Shown here: positions 16,420 through 24,742 of the stretch, piece by piece
How the letters are laid out: each line of letters starts with the position of its first letter
Numbering within the stretch: position 1 is the first letter of the stretch
DNA from: Streptomyces sp. Ru73
Lineage (GTDB): Bacteria > Actinomycetota > Actinomycetes > Streptomycetales > Streptomycetaceae
DNA length: 64,000 nt
Direction: 5' to 3'
Assembly (NCBI RefSeq): GCF_002920575.1
Contig: NZ_PQSQ01000037.1
Location: 1 to 64,000, forward strand
Made by a program: the position numbers and the translations under genes
Notes under the pieces: model-generated
Database searches by the model: none
Told to the model about the DNA's origin: nothing
Seen by the model: only the letters and a program-made list of their open reading frames with translations

Positions 16420-17421
16420 TCAAGCGTTCCCGTGCGCCTCGACCTCCTTGAGGTACGCGGCACGGGTCTCCTCGTCCAGGAAGGACGCCCGGAAGGAGTT
16501 CCTGGCCAGCGTGCGCAGGGTGGGCTCGTCCAGGCCGAGCGCGTCCCGCACGGCGGTGAAGTTGTCGTGCGCGTAGCCGCCGAAGTAGGCCGGGTCGTCG
16601 GAGTTGACGGTCACCAGCAGGCCCGCGTCCAGCATGGCGGGCAGCGGGTGGTCGGCCAGGTCGTCGATCACCCGCAGCCGGACGTTGGACAGCGGACAGA
16701 CCGTCAGCGGCATCTGCTCGGCGGCCAGCCGCGCCACCAGCTCGGTGTCCTCCATGCACCGCACGCCGTGGTCGATCCGGTCCACGCCGAGGATGTCCAG
16801 CGCCTCCCACACGTACGCGGGCGGGCCCTCCTCACCGGCGTGCGCCACGCACTTCAGCCCGGCCTCCCGGGCCCGCGCGTACACCTCGCGGAACTTCGAC
16901 GGCGGATTGCCGACCTCGGCGGAGTCCAGCCCGACCGCGGTGATCCGGTCCAGGTACGGGCGGGCCGCCTCGAACGTCTCCAGCGCCGACTCCGCGCTCT
17001 CGTCGCGCAGGAAGCACATGATGAGCCGGGTGGTGATGCCGTAGGTCTCAGGGGCGGCGTCCAGGGCCCGGGACAGGCCCTCGATGACGGTGCCGATGGG
17101 CACGCCGCGTGCGGTGTGGGCCTGCGGATCGAAGAAGATCTCCGCGTGCCGCACGCCCTGCTCCTTCGCCCGCGCGAGATAGGCGTGCGCCAGGTCGGCG
17201 AAGTCGTCCTCGGTGCGCAGCACGGCCATCAGCGCGTAGTACAGGTCCAGGAAGGACTGCAGGTCGCTGAAGGAGTAGGCGCGGCGCAGCTCGTCCTCGG
17301 AGGCGTACGGCAAGGTGACGCCGTTGCGTGCGGCGAGCGCGAACGCCAGCCCGGGCTCCAGCGTGCCCTCGATGTGCAGGTGCAGTTCGGCCTTGGGGAC
17401 CGGGGTGTGCGGGGTCGTCAT
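16420..17421 (-). CDS. Adenine deaminase (adenosine deaminase superfamily)
   Basis: Hydrolyses adenine (or adenosine) to hypoxanthine (or inosine) in purine salvage. Metal-binding HLHIEG is at about 14-19, HAGEEGP near 194, CPLSN near 241 and NSDDPAYFGG near 272. The whole pattern, including LYYALMAVLRTEDDF and DRIDHGVRCMED, matches bacterial adenine deaminases of the ADE subgroup better than adenosine deaminases, and 333 residues is right for that group. The ATG sits 2 bp beyond the stop of the upstream cyclotransferase-like gene, so the two form an operon. Confidence 0.8.
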   Translation of the reverse strand: MTTPHTPVPKAELHLHIEGTLEPGLAFALAARNGVTLPYASEDELRRAYSFSDLQSFLDLYYALMAVLRTEDDFADLAHAYLARAKEQGVRHAEIFFDPQAHTARGVPIGTVIEGLSRALDAAPETYGITTRLIMCFLRDESAESALETFEAARPYLDRITAVGLDSAEVGNPPSKFREVYARAREAGLKCVAHAGEEGPPAYVWEALDILGVDRIDHGVRCMEDTELVARLAAEQMPLTVCPLSNVRLRVIDDLADHPLPAMLDAGLLVTVNSDDPAYFGGYAHDNFTAVRDALGLDEPTLRTLARNSFRASFLDEETRAAYLKEVEAHGNA

Positions 17422-17423
17422 GT

Positions 17424-17942
17424 TCAGGCACCTTCCCGTGCGGTGGCGGCGAAGGCGCGGCCTTCGTTGGCGGCGACGCCGGGGCCCACCGGGCCCGCGG
17501 CACGTGAACCGGTGGCGAGCCAGTCGCCACCGGGAATCGGAGTGACGGTGGCACGCAGCCGGCCGGCGAGGGGTTCGGCGGCGAGGTAGACCCAGGCACG
17601 CACCGTGCCGCCGTCGGGCAGGACGGCCTCGCACACGACGCGGTCGTAGTCGTTGTCCGGCGCGCCTGGCGTGTGGCCCTCCAGCCGGTCCAGGGTCCGC
17701 AGGACCTCGTCGTACGCCGCCGCCTCCGGCGTGACGACGTGGCCGTGCACCACGGCGTCGGCCGGGCCCTGGACGGCGTACGGGTAGCCGGGCCCGTCGT
17801 ACAGCAGCGCCCCGTGGATCCTCGCCGGCTGCTCGGCCGCGGTCCGGCCGCGCAGCGTCCAGGCGTGGTTGGCCTCGCCCGGTCGCAGCGTCCCGTAGAC
17901 GAAGAAGGGCAGCCGTTCGGAGCCGTCGGGCCGGTCGTTCAT
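17424..17942 (-). CDS. Gamma-glutamylcyclotransferase-like (AIG2/GGCT) protein
   Basis: A 172-residue protein with the GGCT-fold signature FFVYGTLRPGE at residues 13-23 and a conserved acidic region around EVLRTLDRLEGH near 76, where the catalytic glutamate of this fold is found. The family removes gamma-glutamyl groups as 5-oxoproline, but many bacterial members have unknown substrates. A strong AGGAGA precedes ATG at 17942. It is the first gene of a two-gene operon with adenine deaminase. Confidence 0.75.
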   Translation of the reverse strand: MNDRPDGSERLPFFVYGTLRPGEANHAWTLRGRTAAEQPARIHGALLYDGPGYPYAVQGPADAVVHGHVVTPEAAAYDEVLRTLDRLEGHTPGAPDNDYDRVVCEAVLPDGGTVRAWVYLAAEPLAGRLRATVTPIPGGDWLATGSRAAGPVGPGVAANEGRAFAATAREGA

Positions 17943-18057
17943 GGGTCGGTTCTCCTCTTGTGCGTTCTTCCCGCTTGCAACCATGCCAGGCCGCCGTGCG
18001 TCGCTGTCCGGTAGGTCGGACAGCCGGCCTGCGAGCGGAGCGAACGGGGGGGGCGTG

Positions 18058-18768
18058 ATGGGCGTGCGGCCGGGTGGCCCGGTACGGCGGGCGGCGGAGC
18101 GGCTGCGGCCGTGGGTGCGGCTGCCGCGCACGGTCCGGGGGCGGCGGCGGGCGGTCCAGGCCCTGATGGCGGCCTGCGTGCTCGCGCTGCTGCCCGCGAC
18201 CTGGCTGCAGCTGTCGGCGGGCGGGCGGGTGCGGACCGCGGCGGACGTGCCGGCCGCGCCGGTTGCGGTGGTCTTCGGCGCGGGCCTGTGGGACGGCGAG
18301 CCCTCCCCGTACCTCGCGCACCGGCTGGACGCCGCGGCCGGGCTGTACGACGCGGGCCGCGTCCGGGCGATCCTGGTGACCGGCGACAACAGCACCCGCG
18401 ACTACGACGAGCCGGACGCCATGCGCCGGTACCTGACCGCGCGCGGGGTCCCGGCCCGGAGGATCGTCAGCGACTACGCCGGCTTCGACACCTGGGACTC
18501 CTGCAGCCGCGCCCGCCGGGTGTTCGGGGTGGACCGGGCGGTGCTGGTCAGCCAGGGGTTCCACCTCCGGCGGGCGCTGGCCCTGTGCGGCGCCGCGGGG
18601 ATCACGGCGTACGGGGTCGGTGCCGCCGACGCGCACGACGTGACCTGGTACTACGGCGGCGTGCGGGAGATCCTCGCGGCGGGCAAGGCGGCGGCCGACG
18701 CGGCCCTCCGGCCCGACCCGCACTTCCTCGGCCCGCGCGAGGACGGGGTGGCGCGGGCCCTGCGCTGA
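18058..18768 (+). CDS. DUF218 (SanA/YdcF-like) membrane protein
   Basis: A 236-residue protein with a basic N-terminus, one transmembrane segment (LMAACVLALLPATWLQL, about 36-52) and an extracytoplasmic DUF218 domain. Characteristic pieces are VVFGAGLWDGEPSPYLAHRLDAA, ILVTGDNS and VSQGFHLRRAL. SanA-like proteins of this family affect envelope permeability in enterobacteria; the function in Streptomyces is not known. The start is ATG at 18058 or the GTG just before it. An eight-G run (18046-18053) serves as the ribosome binding site region. Confidence 0.8.
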   Translation: MGVRPGGPVRRAAERLRPWVRLPRTVRGRRRAVQALMAACVLALLPATWLQLSAGGRVRTAADVPAAPVAVVFGAGLWDGEPSPYLAHRLDAAAGLYDAGRVRAILVTGDNSTRDYDEPDAMRRYLTARGVPARRIVSDYAGFDTWDSCSRARRVFGVDRAVLVSQGFHLRRALALCGAAGITAYGVGAADAHDVTWYYGGVREILAAGKAAADAALRPDPHFLGPREDGVARALR

Positions 18769-18777
18769 GCCGCTTCC

Positions 18778-19122
18778 CTACCGGGTCTCCTGCTGGACCC
18801 AGGCCAGGTAGTCGGCGGCGCCGTGCACCACCGGCAGCGCGATGATCTCCGGGGTGTCGTAGTCGTGCGCCCCGCGGAGGTACTCCTCCAGCTCCTGGTA
18901 CCGGTAGCCGGTCGTCTTCAGGAGCACCTGCCACTCCTGGGCGGTCTCGACGGCGTCCTGCCAGCGGTACACCGAGGTGACCGGGGCGCTGACCTGGGCG
19001 CACGCCGCGAGGCGCGCCTCGATCGCGCCCCGGGCCAGCGCCTCGGCCTTCTCCGCCGAGTCGGTCGTGGTCAGCACGGTCAGGAAGGCGGGCGGTGCGG
19101 TGCCGGCGGGCTGATCGGTCAC
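18778..19122 (-). CDS. cutA: CutA1 divalent-cation tolerance protein
   Basis: A 114-residue small trimeric protein. The conserved core is visible as LARGAIEARLAACAQVS, SVYRWQDAVETAQEWQVLLKT and HDYDTPEIIALPV, with the copper-region CAQV cysteine and the typical C-terminal YLAWVQQET. CutA1 was linked to copper and other divalent metal tolerance in E. coli; its biochemical activity is still unclear. GTG at 19122 is chosen because AAGGA lies nine bases upstream and the length then matches the family. Confidence 0.9.
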   Translation of the reverse strand: MTDQPAGTAPPAFLTVLTTTDSAEKAEALARGAIEARLAACAQVSAPVTSVYRWQDAVETAQEWQVLLKTTGYRYQELEEYLRGAHDYDTPEIIALPVVHGAADYLAWVQQETR

Positions 19123-19301
19123 GGGAACGGGTCCTTCTGCATCGGGGACGTTAGGTCGCGGACGGACGGGTACCTGATCCTTCCGCATCCACGGGTACCA
19201 CGGCGCGCCGATGACTTGCGGCGCCCCGCGCACCCGCGAGGATGGGGAACAGGACCGCGCCACCGGACCGCCGGCATCCGCGACCGAAGGGCCCCTTCAC
19301 C

Positions 19302-19631
19302 ATGGACGACCTCACCGCCCTCGCCCGCCAGCAGCTCGACGACGCCAAGGCCGACCCGCACGGCCGCAGCGCCCGCCTCTTCCTGCACGACGGGCCGCTG
19401 CGCCAGACCGTGATCGCGCTGGTCGGCGGCGCCGCGCTGGACGAGCACGTCTCGCCCCCGGCGGGCAGCCTGCAGATCCTGCACGGCCACGTGCGGATCA
19501 CGACGGACCACGGCGAGCAGGACATGATCGCGGGCCAGGTCGCCACGATCCCGCGCGAGAAGCACGGGGTGACGGCCGTGGAGAACTCCGCGCTGCTGCT
19601 GACCTCGGTGACGCACGTCGACGGCATGTGA
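19302..19631 (+). CDS. Cupin-domain protein
   Basis: A 109-residue single-cupin protein. LVGGAALDEHVSPPAGSLQILHGHVRI forms the first half of the barrel (read here across residues about 40-66), and DMIAGQVATIPREKHGVTAVENSALLL the second. It has histidines in the usual metal region, but the first motif is not a perfect GX5HXHX4E. The substrate is unknown; such proteins are often stress-related or isomerase-like. It is transcribed away from cutA and probably alone. Confidence 0.7.
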   Translation: MDDLTALARQQLDDAKADPHGRSARLFLHDGPLRQTVIALVGGAALDEHVSPPAGSLQILHGHVRITTDHGEQDMIAGQVATIPREKHGVTAVENSALLLTSVTHVDGM

Positions 19632-19721
19632 GCGGCACGGGCGGTACAACCTTCGCCCCGGCGCGGCGGTCTCACTGACGAGAATTCCGCTACGTCGTAC
19701 TACGGGGGAAAGGTCTCGTCC

Positions 19722-20372
19722 ATGCCCGCTCGTTCCGTACGCCACCGTTCCGTACGCCGCCGTACCGCGCTCGCCGCCGCTGCCGTGCTGGCCGCCACCG
19801 CCGCCGGCACCACAGCGGCGGCCGCTGCCCCGGCCACGACGGCACCGGCCACCACGCCGCCGCGCTTCCTCGCGCCCGGCGAGCTGCCGCCGCACGCGTC
19901 CTCGCCCTGGTACGCCTCGAAGGTCACCCCGGGGCTGCCGGACCCGGAGCCGTTCTGCCTCGACGGCGGGGCCGTGCCGAGCGGCGACGGGACATACCAC
20001 CGCGACTTCCACACCGAGTACGACACCAACGCCGTACAGGTCAGCGTGGTGACCTCCGGTGAGGACAGCGCGCGCCGGCTGGCCGAGCGGCTGCGCGAGA
20101 AGGTCGCGCGCTGCGCCGGCGACTGGCTGCACGAGCAGCCCGGCGGCACCGCGTCCTGGAAGGACTACGGCACGGTCACCGCGGCGGACGGCGGCCGGGT
20201 GTACGGCGTGCACACCTCGCTCCCGGAGTCCGAGCCGGGCGTGCACCTCTTCGGCGTGGGCCGCTCGGGCCGCACGGTCACGGTCGTGCGGTGGGGCGAG
20301 ATGGGCACCTTCGCGCAGGCACCGGTGCCGGCCTTCAAGGCCACGCTCCGGCAGGCGCTCTCCAAGCTCTGA
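19722..20372 (+). CDS. Secreted protein of unknown function
   Basis: A 216-residue protein with a long basic N-terminus (RSVRHRSVRRR) followed by an Ala-rich hydrophobic stretch and an Ala-X-Ala region near residues 28-37. This is a signal peptide, and the arginine pairs could favour Tat. The mature part is globular with two cysteines (near 83 and 131) that could form a disulfide. No family is recognised; it loosely resembles sensor-like extracellular domains of actinobacterial lipoproteins. A good AAAGG site precedes the ATG. It is probably monocistronic. Confidence 0.7.
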   Translation: MPARSVRHRSVRRRTALAAAAVLAATAAGTTAAAAAPATTAPATTPPRFLAPGELPPHASSPWYASKVTPGLPDPEPFCLDGGAVPSGDGTYHRDFHTEYDTNAVQVSVVTSGEDSARRLAERLREKVARCAGDWLHEQPGGTASWKDYGTVTAADGGRVYGVHTSLPESEPGVHLFGVGRSGRTVTVVRWGEMGTFAQAPVPAFKATLRQALSKL

Positions 20373-20406
20373 GCCGCCCGCGGGGCCGCGTCCGGCTCCC
20401 GGGCGC

Positions 20407-21189
20407 TCAGGCCAGCCACTGGTCGTACGCCATCGAGCACAGCAGCCCCGCCACGACCACCACCAGCACGCCGCGCACGAAGCCGGCGCCCCGCTTCAGC
20501 GCCATCCGGGCGCCGGCCGTGCTGCCCGCCAGGTTGAACGCCGCGAGCAGCGCGCCCAGCCCCCACAGCACGGTGCCCTGGTACGAGAACATCGCCAGGG
20601 CGCCGATGTTGGTGCACACGTTGACGACCTTGGCGGTCGCCGAGGCGGTCACCAGGTCCATGTGCAGGATCGCCGCCAGCGCGATGACCAGGAACGCGCC
20701 GGTGCCGGGCCCGATCAGCCCGTCGTAGAAGCCGATGCCGAGCCCGGCGATCAGCACGGCCGCGAGCACCCGCTGCCGGGTGACCGGGCCGGAGGGCGCG
20801 GGCGCGGTCCCGAAGGACGGCCGGAGCAGCACGAACGCCAGCACGCCGACCAGCACGATCATGATCAGCGGGCGCAGCACCGCGCTGTCCAGCCCGGCCG
20901 CGAGGAATGCGCCGCCCAGCGAACCGCCCGCCGCCGCCAGCCCGATGCGGACCGCTGCCGGTACGTCCAGCGGCGTCTTGCGGACGTAGGTGACGGCCGC
21001 GCCCGTCGTGCCCACCACCGCCGCCGACTTGTTGGTGCCGAGCACGAAGGCGGCCGGCACGTGCGGGAGGCCGACGAGCAGCGCGGGCAGCAGGATCAGC
21101 CCGCCGCCGCCCACCACGGCGTCGATCCAGCCGGCCGCCAGCGCGGCCAGGCAGAGCAGGAGCAGGGTCGTCAGGGATATGTCAGGCAC
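20407..21189 (-). CDS. TauE/SafE-family (TSUP) membrane exporter
   Basis: A 260-residue membrane protein with about eight transmembrane helices in two homologous halves. The family signatures are visible as AGWIDAVVGGGGLILLPALL near 19-38 and, in the second half, GFYDGLIGPGTGAFLVIAL near 150-168. TSUP proteins move sulfite, sulfonates or other organic anions. No sulfur-metabolism gene is adjacent, so the substrate is open. The GTG start has only a weak ribosome binding site. Confidence 0.85.
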   Translation of the reverse strand: MPDISLTTLLLLCLAALAAGWIDAVVGGGGLILLPALLVGLPHVPAAFVLGTNKSAAVVGTTGAAVTYVRKTPLDVPAAVRIGLAAAGGSLGGAFLAAGLDSAVLRPLIMIVLVGVLAFVLLRPSFGTAPAPSGPVTRQRVLAAVLIAGLGIGFYDGLIGPGTGAFLVIALAAILHMDLVTASATAKVVNVCTNIGALAMFSYQGTVLWGLGALLAAFNLAGSTAGARMALKRGAGFVRGVLVVVVAGLLCSMAYDQWLA

Positions 21190-21232
21190 CAGGTGATCTT
21201 AGGGAGCACCGGCCGCCCTAGGGTGGGCAGTT

Positions 21233-22087
21233 ATGGACTCCGAGATCTTCGCCTTAGGAGGCGCGCTGCCGGTACGGCGGCTCGGTTACGGCACGGCACA
21301 GCTGGCGGGGCCCGGCTACTGGGGGCCGCGGCACGCCGATCCACGGGACGCGGTGGCGGTGCTGCGGCGCGCCGTGGAGCGCGGCGTGAACCTCCTCGAC
21401 ACCGCCGACAACTACGGTCCCGCGGTGGCCGAGGAGCTGATCGCCGAGGCGCTGCACCCGTACCCCGAGGACCTGGTGATCGCCACCAAGGGCGGCGTGG
21501 TCCGGACGAGCCCGGACGCCTGGCACATCGACGGGCGGCCCGAGTCGCTGCGCGCCATGTGCGACGCGAGCCTGCGGCGGCTGCGCCGGGACACCATCGA
21601 CCTGTACCAGCTGCACCGGCTGGACCCGAAGGTGCCGCTCGCCGACCAGCTGGGCACGCTGCTGGAGCTGCGGGACGCCGGCAAGATCCGGTACCTCGGC
21701 CTGGACAGCATCGGCCCGGCCGACCTCACCGCCGCGCTGGCACTGGCCCCCATCGCGTCCGTGCAGAACCGCTACAACCTGCTGGACCGCGGCGCCGAGG
21801 AGCTGCTGACGGCGTGCGAGCGGCAGGGCATCGCCTTCCTGCCGTGGTTCCCGCTCGGCAACGGCGGGCTGACCGGCGGCGCGGCCCGCGCCCTGGACCT
21901 CGTCGCGGAGCGGCACGGCGCGCGCCACGGGCAGATCGCGCTGGCCTGGCTGCTGCACCGCTCCCCCGTGCTGCTGCCCACGCCCGGCACCGGCTCGCTC
22001 GCGCACCTGGAGGAGAACCTCGCCGCCGCGGAACTCGAGCTGAGCGCGGCGGACATGAAGCTGTTGGGGGACGCGGCGGACCGCTGA
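21233..22087 (+). CDS. Aldo/keto reductase carrying a TTA leucine codon
   Basis: An NADPH-dependent oxidoreductase of 284 residues with the AKR barrel. The catalytic aspartate and tyrosine are in LLDTADNYG near 53-61, lysine in ATKGG near 84, and histidine in YQLHRLD near 124. Codon 8 is TTA (21254-21256), read in Streptomyces only by the late-expressed bldA tRNA, so translation may be developmentally gated. The codon lies inside the conserved ALGG start of the family. Directly after it comes AGGAGG, a ribosome-binding-like sequence. The 3' end including the stop codon is duplicated just downstream. Confidence 0.85.
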   Translation: MDSEIFALGGALPVRRLGYGTAQLAGPGYWGPRHADPRDAVAVLRRAVERGVNLLDTADNYGPAVAEELIAEALHPYPEDLVIATKGGVVRTSPDAWHIDGRPESLRAMCDASLRRLRRDTIDLYQLHRLDPKVPLADQLGTLLELRDAGKIRYLGLDSIGPADLTAALALAPIASVQNRYNLLDRGAEELLTACERQGIAFLPWFPLGNGGLTGGAARALDLVAERHGARHGQIALAWLLHRSPVLLPTPGTGSLAHLEENLAAAELELSAADMKLLGDAADR

Positions 22088-22114
22088 CGGGCTGCAGCGG
22101 CGGACCGCTGACGG
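22073..22114. repeat. 18-bp direct repeat duplicating the 3' end of the aldo/keto reductase gene
   Basis: Bases 22073-22090, which include the stop codon at 22085-22087, recur exactly at 22097-22114 with a period of 24 bp. Confidence 0.85.
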
Positions 22115-22119
22115 CTGCC

Positions 22120-22151
22120 GGGGCGGCCGTCCGTACGGAACCGGCCGCCCC
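22120..22151. terminator. Bidirectional hairpin between convergent genes
   Basis: GGGGCGGCCG (22120-22129) pairs with CGGCCGCCCC (22142-22151), and an inner CCGTACGG can extend the structure. It lies between the ends of the aldo/keto reductase and Lrp genes and should stop both. Confidence 0.6.
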
Positions 22152-22186
22152 GGGCCGCCCGTACCACCCCTGCCGCCCCGGACGCC

Positions 22187-23206
22187 TCAGACCGCCCACG
22201 GGTCCACCGGTACGACGTCCACGGCCCGGCCCCGGTCGTCCAGCGCGCGCCCCATCAGCTTGGACTGCTTCAGGATGATCGCCCGGTCCTGCAGCTGGAG
22301 GTGCGGCAGCCGCTCGCCGAGCTGGATCTCCAGCCGCTGCACGTCCTGGATGGACTGCAGCCAGAGCGTGAAGAGCAGGTTCTGCCGCCCGGTGACGGCG
22401 GCGCACAGCCGCACCTCCGGCAGGCCCAGCAGGACGCGCGCCGTCTCGGCGAGGTGGGTGGCGGGGACGCTGGCCCACAGGGTCGCCGAGATCGGCCACT
22501 CGGTCAGCTCGCGGGCCACCTCGCAGCGGAGTGCGATGTCCCGGTCGGCGAGCAGCCGGCCGAGGCGGCGCCGCACCGTGGGAGCGCTCAGCCCGACCGC
22601 GCGCCCGATCTCCACGGCGCTGCCCCGCCCGGCCCGGGACACCTCGGTGATCAGCGCCCGGTCCTGCGCGTCCAGCGGCCCGGCAGCGCCCGCCGGGGCC
22701 TCGGCCGTGCGCAGCGCCTCGCGCTGGCGGGCGTCCAGCGCGCGCAGCCGCCAGCGGCTGCCCTCGCCGTAGACGCGGGTGGCGATGGCGGCGCGGGTGG
22801 CGGTGACGCCCGGCAGCTCGGCGATCCGCCGCAGCAGCAGCCCGGAGAGCGCTTCCAGGCCCGGTACGAAGACGGTGATGACCAGGTCCCGGCCGCCGGC
22901 CATGTGCTCGACGGTGGCCACCTGCGGCAGGCTCACGAGCGTTCGGGTGACCGTCTCGACGCTGCCGGCCACGCAGTCGATCTCGACGAACGCGACGCAC
23001 ATCCGGTCCAGCCGCCGGGCGCCCGGATAGGCGGTGACCCAGGCGAGCCCGGCGCGCTCCAGGCGGCTCCAGCGGCGGGCCGCGGTGACCGGGTCGATGC
23101 CGAGCACCGGGGCGATGGTCTGCCACGAGGCGCGCGGCGCGATCTGCAGGGCGTGAATCAGCTGCGCGTCGAGCCCCTGCAGGCTCGTGGGCACGTTTTC
23201 CTGCAT
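22187..23206 (-). CDS. Lrp/AsnC-family regulator, double-length form
   Basis: A 339-residue protein made of two Lrp units. The first begins with an HTH (LDAQLIHALQIAPRASWQTI at residues 11-30) and an AsnC ligand domain. A second HTH (LITEVSRAGRGSAVEIGRAV, near 180-200) is followed by a second ligand domain. Single Lrp proteins are about 150 residues, so this is a tandem fusion common in actinobacteria. AGGAGG lies eight bases before ATG. It is divergent from the symporter gene and likely controls the symporter and amidohydrolase in response to an amino acid or acyl-amino acid. Confidence 0.85.
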   Translation of the reverse strand: MQENVPTSLQGLDAQLIHALQIAPRASWQTIAPVLGIDPVTAARRWSRLERAGLAWVTAYPGARRLDRMCVAFVEIDCVAGSVETVTRTLVSLPQVATVEHMAGGRDLVITVFVPGLEALSGLLLRRIAELPGVTATRAAIATRVYGEGSRWRLRALDARQREALRTAEAPAGAAGPLDAQDRALITEVSRAGRGSAVEIGRAVGLSAPTVRRRLGRLLADRDIALRCEVARELTEWPISATLWASVPATHLAETARVLLGLPEVRLCAAVTGRQNLLFTLWLQSIQDVQRLEIQLGERLPHLQLQDRAIILKQSKLMGRALDDRGRAVDVVPVDPWAV

Positions 23207-23239
23207 GATCAACGCCTCCTTGACGCTTTCCTGCGTCCT

Positions 23240-23259
23240 GAGAGTAATTCGTTTCTCTC
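23240..23259. promoter_or_regulatory. Imperfect inverted repeat in the Lrp/symporter divergent promoter
   Basis: GAGAGTAA and TTTCTCTC pair with one mismatch around TTCG. The AT-rich centre stands out in this GC-rich region and lies 34 bp upstream of the Lrp start, a plausible Lrp-type operator. Confidence 0.4.
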
Positions 23260-23357
23260 CGTTCGGCCGCTGGCCAGCATGGCGATCCATTCGAGCCATT
23301 CCGGCACCGCCCAGAACCGGACGTTCGGTCGTCCGGGCCTACGAGACGAGGTTGGCG

Positions 23358-24656
23358 ATGACATCAGCGGTCACGGCGAGAACCGCGGACACCCCGCGCA
23401 CCGCGCACGGCAACGGGCGCAAGGCACTGCTCGCCGCCACCGTCGGCGGGGTCGTGGAGTCCTTCGACTGGGCCATCTACGCCGTACTCGCCCCGTACTT
23501 CGCGGCCGCGATGTTCCCCGGGGACGACCCGGTGACCAAGCTGCTCGCGGCCTACCTGGGCTTCGCCGTCGGCTTCGTCGTACGGCCCTTCGGCAGCTAC
23601 GTGGTGGGCCGGTTCGCCGACTCGCGCGGCCGCCGGTTCGCGCTCACCCTCAGCATGACGGTGATCTCCGGCGCCAGCGTGCTGATCGCGGTGCTGCCGA
23701 CCGCGGCGGTGATCGGCACGGCGGCGCCCGTGCTGCTCATCCTGCTGCGGCTGGTCCAGGGCCTCTCGATGGGCGGCGAGAACCCCAGCGCCGCCGCTTA
23801 CGTCACCGAGACCGCCCCGCGCCACCTGCGCTTCCTGTACAGCTCGATCTCGTACTCGGGCGTGGTGATCGGCAACATCCTCTCCTTCGGCGTGCTGACG
23901 CTGCTGCTGGTGGCGCTGGGCGAGGACGGGGTGCGCGGCGGCGGCTGGCGGATCGGCTTCCTGGTCGCGGCGGCCCTCGGCCTGCTGGCGCTGTGGATCC
24001 GGCGCGGCGTGCGGGAGAGCGCGGAGTTCGCCGAGGCCGGCGCCGACGGCCCGAAGGGCGCCGAGCGGCGCGCGCTGTACCGGTCGAACCTGCGCGGCAT
24101 GGCGGCCGTCTTCCTGATCTCGGTGGGCGCCACGGTCGGGTACTACTACGGCACCACCTACCTGCCCCAGTACGCGCAGCAGCTCGGCGTCGTCTCCGGG
24201 ACCGAGTCGGCCGCCTCGATGCTGGGCCCGCTGGTGCTGCTGGTCGTGGCGATGGTCGTGGTCGGCCGGCTCGCCGACCGGCTGGGCGCCCTGCGCACGC
24301 TGCGCGCCGGGCTCGCCCTGCTGGCCCTGGCCACCGTGCCGCTGATGCTGGCGCTGGCGCACGGCGCCGTCCCGATGTGGCTGGTCACCGTGGTGTACCT
24401 GGCGCTGATCGCGGCGCCCATCGGGCTCACCAACGTGCTGTTCGCGCAGCAGTTCCCGGTCTCGGTGCGGGTCGTCGCGATGGGCGTGCCGTACACGATC
24501 GCGATCGGGCTGTTCGGCGGCACGTTCCCGCTGCTCGCGCAGGCCATGGCGAAGGCCGGGCACCTGACGCTGGTGCCCTGGTGGGCCGCGGGCGCCGCGG
24601 CCGTCTCGCTCGCCGGGACCTTCCTGATCCGCGCGCCGAGGACGTCCGGGGGCTGA
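23358..24656 (+). CDS. MFS transporter, metabolite:H+ symporter (MHS) type
   Basis: A 432-residue inner-membrane transporter with about twelve helices. The MHS signature regions are visible: GGVVESFDWAIYAVLAPYFAAAMF in the first helix region (near 28), GFVVRPFGSYVVGRFADSRGRR near 73 for the loop 2-3 motif, and RLVQGLSMGGENPSAAAYVTE near 134. Relatives carry organic acids, shikimate, alpha-ketoglutarate or betaines. It lies 87 bp before an amidohydrolase gene and is divergent from the Lrp gene, so a role in uptake of an acylated amino acid or its product is likely. Confidence 0.85.
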   Translation: MTSAVTARTADTPRTAHGNGRKALLAATVGGVVESFDWAIYAVLAPYFAAAMFPGDDPVTKLLAAYLGFAVGFVVRPFGSYVVGRFADSRGRRFALTLSMTVISGASVLIAVLPTAAVIGTAAPVLLILLRLVQGLSMGGENPSAAAYVTETAPRHLRFLYSSISYSGVVIGNILSFGVLTLLLVALGEDGVRGGGWRIGFLVAAALGLLALWIRRGVRESAEFAEAGADGPKGAERRALYRSNLRGMAAVFLISVGATVGYYYGTTYLPQYAQQLGVVSGTESAASMLGPLVLLVVAMVVVGRLADRLGALRTLRAGLALLALATVPLMLALAHGAVPMWLVTVVYLALIAAPIGLTNVLFAQQFPVSVRVVAMGVPYTIAIGLFGGTFPLLAQAMAKAGHLTLVPWWAAGAAAVSLAGTFLIRAPRTSGG

Positions 24657-24742
24657 TCCCTCCCGCCGCGTAGGCCCTCTTGTGGCAGCCCCCGCGGTGC
24701 GGTCCTCTCGTTGCTGCCACCCCCCTCTCCGAAGGAGCACAC

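Noticed and set aside
16420..18723. Single long frame joining adenine deaminase to upstream sequence
   Set aside because: The first 430 residues are antisense to the DUF218 gene and in a shifted frame over the cyclotransferase gene; the enzyme clearly starts at 17421.
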